Assembly (NCBI GenBank): GCA_037501455.1 | Contig: CM074856.1 | Span: forward strand, 93,384,001 to 93,448,000 | Source of the DNA: Lantana camara | Taxonomy: Eukaryota > Streptophyta > Magnoliopsida > Lamiales > Verbenaceae | DNA: 64,000 bases | Reading direction: 5' to 3' | In this document: positions 56,065-64,000 of the stretch, piece after piece | Position numbering within the stretch: position 1 is the stretch's first letter | How the letters are laid out: each line of letters starts with the position of its first letter | Program-made: the position numbers and the translations under genes | Notes under the pieces: generated by a model | What the model saw: the letters and a program-made list of their open reading frames with translations, nothing else | The model's database searches: none | What the model was told of the DNA's origin: nothing

Positions 56065-57420
56065 GTGAGGTTTAATTTTAGATACATAGGACCCATACAA
56101 CCCTATGTGAAGTTTTAAGCCAAAACCTATATTTATACTTATAGTTTTCCAATGAGATTGGTTTTCAAATGTTTTATCGAACTATTGAAGGAATTGATTG
56201 ATTGATTGATTGTTTTGGCGAGTATTGTATTGCACTGTGGGCCCGAGGGTAGTAACTCGAGCCAACCGGGAAAGCACGGGCTGACGGGTAACTCGAGAGC
56301 TATCCTCACCAAACTGGGATGAACCCTGAACCCTCTAGGAGATTAGGGGAGGAAGGAGTTCCGGGCTTAGGGATTCATGTACCCTCTGCCCAGATTGATT
56401 GGATGGTGGGGCCTTGCAATCCCACCATCACCCGGAGGAAGAAGGCGTTATTGAAACTGCTAATTGTGCACATTAATGAATTGCTTGATCACCTAATCAC
56501 GTAATAATTGATTGATTGATTGTACACAGTCGGTGTAAGGTTGGAGAATTGCCCCACTCGCCGGGCCACTATTGATTGAATTAAATTGATTGAATTGAAA
56601 TTGGAATAGTTGTAATCTCGGGCGATAGTATCTCTTTTAACCTATTAGATCGTATTGTTTTTTCAAATTATTACCCGAGGTTATAACTTGCATGTAGGTG
56701 CGCTTATATTTATTTATGCCCCTCACTCAGTCTGTGTTGGACTGACACCTCAACTTTTCAGTGTTTTGCAGGGCGTGCTAGGCGGGAATTTAGAGTCTAG
56801 TGGTCTTTAAATTTGGGTCTAGCACACTTCATTCCCACATTTTGTATGTATAGCTATTTGGGATATTTTGTATATCGTCTGGTTATCTATATTATTGAAA
56901 GATGATAATGTATTGATAGTGTGAATATTGGTATCTATAAGTAAATAAATAAATATGGTACCTATACGTATCTAATGAATGTTATTGCTTCCGCTTTTTA
57001 ATACTCTGACTTGATTGTTGGTTGGTTTTAAATTGAGGGTACCCGCCTGGCCTTGAGTCATTTTATTGTCTCCCGTTCGCTGTAGCTTTGATTCACGTAT
57101 GGATTGTCCGTTTCATATGTGGATTAGGGCTATAGTGCGGGGGATGTGGTGCCTGGCATTCCGGGTGCTACATCCTACGGTGGTATCAGAGCCCGGTTGC
57201 AAAACCGGGTCTCTAGTGTCGTGTCTTGTGAGTCTAGGTCGCACGGCATAGGAACTAAGTGTCAATTTGAGAGTCTTGCATCGTTATTGGATACTTGAAC
57301 CTACTTGACTTATTTGAATTTGGGGTAACTTGTTAAATTTCTGAACTTAGGTGCAATCTTGACTTATTTGCACACATTGGCATTACTAATCGAACATGCA
57401 TAATAGTGACTTGATTTCAG
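56065..57420 (+). other. Predicted leader intron 2 of element D
   Basis: Begins GTGAGG, contains the end of the LTR and the primer-binding site, and ends with branch-point consensus ACTAATCG (57385-57392) and acceptor TTGATTTCAG just before GATGGCT, the gag start. Confidence 0.5.
57181..57192 (+). other. Primer-binding site (tRNA-Met), element D
   Basis: TGGTATCAGAGC, eight bases after the LTR end. Confidence 0.95.
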
Positions 57421-57421
57421 G

Positions 57422-59776
57422 ATGGCTCGCGATAGATATCACCGTGATCGTTCTCCTAGACATCGACATCATCGACATCATCGCAGGGAGAGATCACCAC
57501 CTCCTCCTCCACCTCCTCAGGCTCAGCCACAGGACTTTATGAACGCAGTGGTGGGTCTTATTGATCAGAGAGTTCGGGATTATGTTCCTCCACCACCACC
57601 AGTTGCACCACCACAGCCTGGAGGCCAGATTTCAGCTGTTTTCAGGGAGTTTCAGAACCAGCATCCTCCCAAGTTTTACAAAGGGAATGATATTCAGGCC
57701 GAGCAGTGGCTGAAAGAGATTGAGAGGATATGGGAGCTTATCCCGTGTGAGTCCAGGGAGAAGGCCCGTTGTACCATTTCTTTGATTCAGGGTGAGGCCT
57801 ACTCATGGTGGGAGAGTGCCCGGATTGTGTTAGATGCTGCAGGCGAGGAAGTGAACTGGGAAGTGTGTGTCAGAGAATTTCAGAACAAGTTCATTCCTCC
57901 ATCTTCTCGCACTAGGAGATTGAAGGAATTTACAGAATTGAAGCAAGGAAACAGGTCGGTCTCAGAGTACATCGCCGAGTTTGAGAGGTTATCCCGCTAT
58001 GCCCCTAATATAGCGAGTGACGATTTCCATAAGGCGATGCAGTTTGTTCAGGGCCTTAGACCGGATATTCAGGTAGCGATTGAGGCAGTCAACACGAGCA
58101 CCTGGGTGAAGGCTACCAAGAAGGCTCTATTGGTTGAGGATTCAGTGAATGCGAGGCGGTCTACCTACCGTTCAGGTTCAGGTTCGGGCTCAGGGTCAGG
58201 ATCGGGATTCAGAGGTTCTGGATCAGGTTTCAGAGGTGCCGGATCAGGGTATAAGGGTTCTGGCTCGGGTTCTGCTTCAGGCAAGAGGCCGATGGTTTAT
58301 TCTTCTCCACCACCAGCTCCACAGGGCCCAGGGAAGAAGCCCCGACCAGCAGGACCAGTGATTAGAGCTCCAGTTGCTCCAGCTTTACCACCACCACCCG
58401 AGAGACCTTATTGTACCTTCTGTGGACAGAGGACACACGTCTATGATAACTGCAGGAGGCGTCTGGGTTTATGCCTACTTTGTGGGAGCGATGAGCATTT
58501 GGTAGATGGCTGTCCGGATCGCAGGATACCACCACCGGGAGCACCGAGACCACTGATTAGGGCTCGTGCTTATGCTTTGGAGGGTGAGCAGCAGGATGCT
58601 GATGTTGATCCAGCCGCGGTAGTTGAAGGTACCATTTGCATACATGGCACGAATATTCATACGTTGTTTGATCCGGGAGCTACTCACTCCTTTCTTTCGA
58701 GTGCTATATCTGTTTCTTTGCTTTTGCCTGTTTCTCGTTCTTCTGCATGTTATGTGGTTAGTACTCCTTTTGGTGGTAGTTTAGAATCTGATCGGGTGTT
58801 CAGAGAGGTTCCGGTGAGCATCGAGGGTCGAGTTTTCTTGTCAGACTTCATTGAGCTGCCGATGACTTGCTATGGATCTATTTTGGGCATGGACTGGTTG
58901 TACAGACATTCTGCCACAGTGGATTGTAGAGCGAAGAAGGTTCAGTTGGGATCAGATTTGGTAGTAGGTTGGAGTTCCAAGACTGTACCGCTACTTTCTT
59001 TTTCTGAAGCTCATAAGTTGGTTCGAGAGGGAGCCACGGGTTTCATTGCTTATATTCTCAATAAACCCAAGGATCAAAGTAAGCTGGAAGAGACGGAAGT
59101 AGTGAAGGAATTTCCCGAGGTTATTCCTGAGGAATTGGATTCTTTACCTCTAGAACGGGAAATTGAGTTTGTGATCGACTTGTACCCTAACGCAGAGCCG
59201 TACTCCAAGACTCCGTATCGTATGGCTCCGGCCGAGTTGAAAGAGTTGAAGACTCAACTTGATGCGTTGTTGGAGATTGGGTACATTAGACCGAGTTCTT
59301 CTCCTTGGGGTGCACCGATTTTGTTTGTAAAGAAGAAGGACGGGACCTTGAGAATGTGCATAGACTATAGAGAGTTGAACCGGATGACGATCAAGAACAA
59401 GTATCCTCTTCCACATATCGAGGAGTTGTTTGATATACTTCAGGGTTCGAAAGTCTATTCGAAACTGGACTTGAGACAAGGATACTACCAGCTGCGTATC
59501 CGAGCAGGGGATATTTCTAAGACAGGATTTAACACTCGGTACGGGCATTATGAGTTTGTTGTGATGCCGTTTGGTTTGACTAATGCCCCAGCAGCTTTTA
59601 TGGATATGATTTTTAGGATCTTCAGGCCTTTTCTGGATAAGTTCGTGGTCATTTTCATTGATGATATCCTGGTTTTCTCGAAGTCTGCCGAGGAGCATGC
59701 AAGACACCTCCAGTTGGCATTAAGGACTTTGAAGGAGCATCAGTTGTTTGCCAAGTTTAGCAAGTGTGAGTTCTAG
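57422..59776 (+). pseudogene. Element D gag-protease-RT (first part, stops early)
   Basis: 784 codons from ATG 57422. Order: a His/Arg/Pro-rich N-terminus ([16 protein letters not shown]), a capsid domain at about residues 75-235 ([42 protein letters not shown]), a Gly/Ser run at about 249-280, zinc knuckles [14 protein letters not shown] and [14 protein letters not shown] at about 331-365, protease [10 protein letters not shown] near 417, and RT with [43 protein letters not shown] and the catalytic [10 protein letters not shown] near 746. It ends at TAG 59774-59776 after KFSKCEF, where relatives have Trp (TGG). The frame continues without shift after the stop. Confidence 0.95.
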
Positions 59777-60328
59777 ATTGACAGGGTGTCATTCTTGGGT
59801 CACGTGATTTCGGGCAACGGTTTGGAAGTCGATCCTTCCAAGATTGAGTCAGTGTTGAAGTGGGAGAAACCTAGGAATACCTCTGAGATTAGGAGTTTCT
59901 TGGGTTTGGCAGGTTATTACCGGAGGTTTGTTAAGGATTTCTCCAAGTTAGCAGCTCCTTTAACCCGGTTGACGAAGAAGAATGTGAAATTTGATTGGAA
60001 TGAAGATTGTGAGAAGAGTTTCACTTTCTTGAAGGAGAAATTAGTGTCTGCTCCAGTGTTAGCCCTTCCGGAAGGTTCTGAAGGATATGCTGTTTATACG
60101 GATGCTTCTAAGGAAGGCTTGGGATGTGTGTTGACCCAGAAGGGTAAAGTAATTGCTTATGCATCCCGAAAGTTGAAAGAGCATGAGAAGAATTATCCGA
60201 CACATGATCTTGAGCTTGCTGCCGTAGTCTTTGCACTTGGAAAGTGGAGACATTATTTGTACGGGGTATCTTTCGAGATTTCACCGACCACAAAAGCCTC
60301 CAGTATTTATTCACTCAGAAGGATTTGA
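59777..60328 (+). pseudogene. Element D end of RT and start of RNase H
   Basis: In frame with the preceding part: [20 protein letters not shown], the RT connection ([16 protein letters not shown]) and RNase H ([15 protein letters not shown] with the catalytic Asp, [20 protein letters not shown]). It goes out of frame near 60280 by what looks like one lost base; the correct frame reads [20 protein letters not shown] from about 60289. Confidence 0.92.
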
Positions 60329-60871
60329 ATATGAGGCAACGGCGTTGGATGGAAAGGTTGGAAGATTATGATTGCACGATCAAGTACCATCCCAGCAAAG
60401 CCAACGTGGTCGCCGATGCACTTAGTAGGAAGGCTAGTGTGTCGAGCTTGGAAGTGGGTGAAAGTAGTGGGATCGAGCCAATTATTTTAAAGGCTCGAGT
60501 TTCTAATATTTCGGTCCAGCCAGAATTGAAGCACAAGTTGTTTGAGGCTCAGAGTACAGATTTGGAAGTTCAGAGATTGGTAGCTAAGGCAAGAGCTGAT
60601 CCAGAGTGTCCATTCGGGTTCGATGAAACCGGTCTTCTTCGTTTCAAGAACCAAGTGGTTGTGCCCGAAGAGTTGAAACGGGTATTGCTCGAGGAAGCTC
60701 ACAGATCGGCTTATTCTATCCACCCCTGAGGAAACAAGATGTATAAGGACTTAAAGCAGTATTATTGGTGGCGTGGATTGAAGAAAGATGTGGCCGAGTT
60801 TGTGAAGCATTGTCTCACTTGTCAGAAAGTGAAAGCCGAGCATCAGAAACCGAGGGTGGAAGTGGGAACAG
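60280..60871 (+). pseudogene. Element D RNase H end and integrase N-terminus
   Basis: After the frameshift this frame continues RNase H ([28 protein letters not shown]) and the linker up to HRSAYSIHP, where TGA at 60727-60729 replaces an expected Gly. It then reads GNKMYKDLKQYYWW and HCLTCQKVKAEHQKP, the end of the HHCC zinc domain of integrase (HC...CX2C visible). Near 60850 about 30 bases are missing and the frame shifts again. Confidence 0.9.
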
Positions 60872-61975
60872 GTGACGATGGATTTCGTGTCCGGATTACC
60901 TAAGGTGAAAGGTGGATTTGATGGGATTTGGGTGATTGTGGACCGTTTGACGAAGTCTGCACATTTTCTACCGGTTCGGATGTCGTATAAGATTCGCAAG
61001 CTAGCCGAGCTTTATAACCGGGAGATCGTTAGACTTCACGGGATTCCGATTAGTATCGTTTCAGACAGAGATCCACGGTTCACTTCGAGGTTGTGGCGTG
61101 AATTGCAAGAGGTTTTGGGTACGAAGCTTCAGTTTAGTACAGCTTTTCATCCTCAGACGGATGGCCAGTCCGAGAGATTAATAAGGTATCTCGAGGATTT
61201 GCTTCGAGCTTGTTCTTTGGATTTTCAGTCTTCTTGGCATGATCAGCTACCTTTGATTGAGTTCTCGTACAACAACAGTTTTCAGGCTTCGATTGGAATG
61301 GCACCGTATGAGCTACTTTATGGACGGAAGTGTCGTTCTCCGTTGTTCTTTGACTTGGAAGAGTGGAAATGGACTAAGCAGGAAGGTGTTAAGGAAGGTG
61401 TTAAGAAAGGTGAGAAATTGGAAAAACCTTCCAAGGCCGTTGAAGCTATGAATGAGAAAGTCCAACTAATAACACAACGGATGAAATCAGCTCAGGACAG
61501 ACAGAAGAGCTACGCCGATCGTCGCAGAAGGGATCTCGAGTTTGAGGTTGGAGACCGGGTATTCTTGAAGGCGTCTCCACGTAAAGGATTTGCTCGGATT
61601 GGGAAAGGAGGTAAACTTAAACCTCGTTATTTAGGTCCTTATGAGATTTTGGAAAGAATTGGAGAAGTTGCTTACAGATTGGACCTACCACCGAGCCTCA
61701 CGGGGATTCATAATGTATTTCACGTGTCTCAGCTGAGGAAATACTACCCCGATGAAACCGAGATCATTCCTGTTGAAGAAGTGCAATTGGAACCGAGTCT
61801 TACCTTTGTTCAGAAACCGGTTAAGATATTGGATAAGAAGTTTCAGGAATTAAGAAACCGGAGGATTCCCATGGTTAAGGTTCTTTGGAGAAGCGATAAG
61901 ACCGAAGAAGCCACGTGGGAAACCGAAGACAAAATGAGACGGTTCCATCCAGAGTTGTTCCCTTCCGATCAGTGA
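60872..61975 (+). pseudogene. Element D integrase core and chromodomain
   Basis: 367 codons. The integrase core has the DDE residues in MDFVSGLP, SDRDPRFTS and the Glu in GQSERLIRYLEDLLRAC. The C-terminal integrase region includes GDRVFLKASP, GKLKPRYLGPYEILERIGEV and LPPSLTGIHNVFHVSQLRKY. The last 50 residues are a chromodomain-like fold (MVKVLWRSDKTEEATWETED, FHPELFP), which identifies a chromovirus close to Tekay/Del. A short EGVKEGVKKGEK repeat near 61385-61410 is unusual. Open in itself but cut off from the rest of pol by the breaks upstream. Confidence 0.93.
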
Positions 61976-61989
61976 ATCTGGGGACCAGA

Positions 61990-62009
61990 TTCTTATAAAG
62001 AGGGAGGAT
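61990..62009 (+). other. Polypurine tract of element D
   Basis: TATAAAGAGGGAGGAT directly before the 3' LTR start TGTAACGCC. Confidence 0.88.
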
Positions 62010-64000
62010 TGTAACGCCCCAGCTTTCGGCAATTCAGGTATGAACGACACGTGTGCGTTTGAGAGTTTTAATTTAATTATTAATTGATCGTTTAATTCAT
62101 TTTCCTATCATTACATCATTTTATAAAATTATATTCTTAATATTTTATTGAAAATTCATATCATATCATATTTTTCGGATTTATTGAACGTGAATGCAAT
62201 GTGAATTATTTTCCCGAATGTGATTTATTTCTTTTATGTCCTTAATTGCTCATTTGCATGAATATGGGATCTAATTGAATTGGACTTGATTGATCATTTA
62301 AAATGGGATTTGAATCTCATTGCATAACTTATTAAGTGGAGGGATTTAATTGCAAATTGGCCATCTTTTCCCTTCTCTTTAGCAGCCTTCACGTACCATT
62401 ACATTTCCTTCTTCATACACAACATTTCTTCCTTGTTCTTGCTTTCCTCCTTCAACCGATCAAAACCCTTCTTGGCTAAGTGGGAGATTTCATCTTGCAA
62501 GCATCAATTTGTGTGGGATTTGTGATATTTGGAGCATCATCATCATCATTTCTTCTTTCTTGTCTCTCATTTCTCTCATTTGAGGTAACTATGGAGTTTG
62601 AATAATTTTATTGAAAATATGTGATAGATAGGGCTTTGTATTGGCTTGAAAGAATTGTGTATTTGTTGTTGGAAATATGTTTGTGATCATTAAGCTTGAG
62701 TTTGATGCATGTAACTTGTGATTTATGGACTTGAGGCATGATGGAGTATATGGGTTTCAAATAAGTGATTATTGATGATCTAACATGGAGTTATGTGCTT
62801 TTATGAATTGTTATTGATCAAAATGCATGCTAGCATATTTATTGCATCTAATATTTGCTTTTGAACTTGGCTTGAAGCCATTTTGTTTGTGGTTGTTGTT
62901 GTGATTGCCATGGCTGCTCTGTTTCTGCTCTGCATACAGCAGCTCACGTATTCTGGGAACGGCCATTCCCAGCCCCAGTTCAAAACTGGAACGGCCGTTC
63001 CCATGATGCTGAGACATTAGGCCAGCGAGACTGGGAACGGCCGTTCCCACTTTGGCCTGTGAGCCGGAACGGCCCTTCCCAGCCAAAACGCATTTTATAC
63101 TTTAAAACGCTGCCGCGTTTTCTTTAGGCCATGGGAACGGCCCTTCCCATTTTCAAAGGGAAGCCGGAACGGCCGTTCCCATAGTCCAGAATGTGTGTAA
63201 ATTCACTGCATAAAATTACAATTTTCGCACCTCGTTCCGACGGCTTCTTTGACCCCTAATTGCTATTATATGACTGATTACATGTTGAAATGCAATATTT
63301 TTATGGTACATTATATTTTTCTCGTCGTCTCGTTGCATTTTCGCCGTTCGTCATATTTGGTACATTTTGAGTCATGTTTCACGGACAATTGTCTTTCTTG
63401 CACAGACCAGCTTCCTGGTGACGAGGAGCAGGCCCCGTGAGCTGTTTCCTTGGTTATTTTTGGGTCGTTCAGGTGAGGTTTAATTTTAGATACATAGGAC
63501 CCATACAACCCTATGTGAAGTTTTAAGCCAAAACCTATATTTATACTTATAGTTTTCAAATGAGATTGGTTTTCAAATGTTTTATCGAACTATTGAAGGA
63601 ATTGATTGATTGATTGATTGTTTTGGCGAGTATTGTATTGCACTGTGGGCCCGAGGGTAGTAACTCGAGCCAACCGGGAAAGCACGGGCTGACAGGTAAC
63701 TCGAGAGCTATCCTCACCAAACTGGGATGAACCCTGAACCCTCTAGGAGATTAGGGGAGGAAGGAGTTCCGGGCTTACGGATTCATGTACCCTCTGCCCA
63801 GATTGATTGGATGGTGGGGCCTTGCAATCCCACCATCACCCGGAGGAAGAAGGCGTTATTGAAACTGCTAATTGTGCACATTAATGAATTGCTTGATCAC
63901 CTAATCACGTAATAATTGATTGATTGATTGTACACAGTCGGTGTAAGGTTGGAGAATTGCCCCACTCGCCGGGCCACTATTGATTGAATTAAATTGATTG
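62010..64000 (+). repeat. 3' LTR of element D (cut by window end)
   Basis: First 1,991 bp of the LTR, matching 54602-56592. It repeats the donor (GAG/GTAACT near 62584), the palindromes (62953-63181), the acceptor and the mini-exon (about 63405-63472). Confidence 0.95.
62953..63181 (+). repeat. Palindrome array in D 3' LTR
   Basis: Same six copies as the 5' LTR. Most LTR differences in this region fall between the palindromes rather than in them (for example GTTTCGCCAGTG versus CTTTGGCCTGTG just after the third copy). Confidence 0.92.

Larger units (their letters stand above)
54602..57172 (+). repeat. 5' LTR of element D
   Basis: 2,571 bp, starts TGTAACGCCCCAAC, ends CCGGGTGCTACA. It carries a C/T-rich leader (54955-55170), the donor GAG/GTAACT (55176/55177), six palindromes (55546-55773), an acceptor (ends 55997), a 67-nt mini-exon and a second donor (56065). 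Confidence 0.95.
54602..64000 (+). mobile_element. Element D: Tekay/Del-like chromovirus, structurally complete, pol broken
   Basis: 5' LTR 54602-57172, PBS 57181-57192, gag-pol 57422-61975, polypurine tract, 3' LTR from 62010 past the window end. Order gag-PR-RT-RNase H-IN with a C-terminal chromodomain defines a Ty3/gypsy chromovirus. About 20-25 LTR differences over the 1,991 bp that can be compared mean it is older than C and E. Target duplication at left is TTACC (54597-54601); intact family G LTRs read TTACA there. Its right copy is outside the window. Confidence 0.95.

Noticed and set aside
59150..59707. 185-codon minus-strand frame opposite RT of D
   Set aside because: Shadow of the RT frame; RT motifs are on plus.

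Overview
The window is plant (angiosperm) nuclear DNA made almost entirely of nested LTR retrotransposons. The evidence is: plant-type Ty1/copia and Ty3/gypsy chromovirus proteins, several primer-binding sites complementary to initiator tRNA-Met (TGGTATCAGAGC), LTRs of 1.1-4 kb, AT-rich low-complexity DNA and (TA)n/(TG)n microsatellites. I see no host gene, tRNA, rRNA or CRISPR array, and I cannot name the species.

Layout, left to right. (1) A decayed Ty1/copia element on + begins before the window: leader 1-1657, gag-PR-IN 1658-3596, RT-RNase H 35889-37553, 3' LTR 37576-43381. (2) It is split by a minus-strand chain of a pol-less gypsy family (family G), LTR-internal-LTR-internal-LTR: L1 3789-7082, unit A internal 7083-11111, L2 11112-14285, unit B internal, and L3 29350-35888. 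(3) Element C (minus, 14294-25321, TSD TCCCC) sits in unit B at its polypurine tract. It has an open gag and a gutted pol. (4) Element E (plus, 29559-32807, TSD TCAAC) is a very young miniature element inside L3. (5) A solo LTR (38127-42010, TSD GGTTC), related to E, sits in the copia 3' LTR. (6) From 43382 to 53466 are pieces of gypsy elements: F (3' end and 3' LTR, +), I (LTR fragment, +) and H (3' LTR and internal, -), plus a short TRIM-like LTR. (7) A fourth family G LTR (L4) is broken by element D (54602 to beyond 64000, +). D is a structurally complete Tekay/Del-like chromovirus with gag, PR, RT, RNase H, IN and chromodomain, disabled by two in-frame stops, a frameshift and a small deletion.

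Relative order by nesting: a gypsy LTR fragment, then copia, then the family G chain and the solo LTR, then C and E. LTR pairs compared by eye give E (2 differences in 1,113 bp) younger than or similar to C (about 11 in 3,966), and both younger than D (about 20-25 in 1,991).

The most interesting signals are not genes. First, nearly all the gypsy LTR families here share one layout: a splice-donor consensus, then a family-specific array of short palindromes or short repeats, then an acceptor, a 64-73 nt mini-exon and a CAG/GTGAGG-type donor. Where gag is visible, a further acceptor with a CTAAT branch point lies right before the gag ATG. This predicts a three-exon spliced gag leader whose introns hold the palindromes and the primer-binding site. 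Second, the pol-less elements (A, B, E, F, H) carry arrays of 18-nt hairpins near their 3' ends, which C and D lack. Third, the copia leader carries four hairpins with different stems and one conserved apex. Fourth, family G encodes a Gag-derived protein with no capsid domain and four tandem pairs of zinc knuckles.
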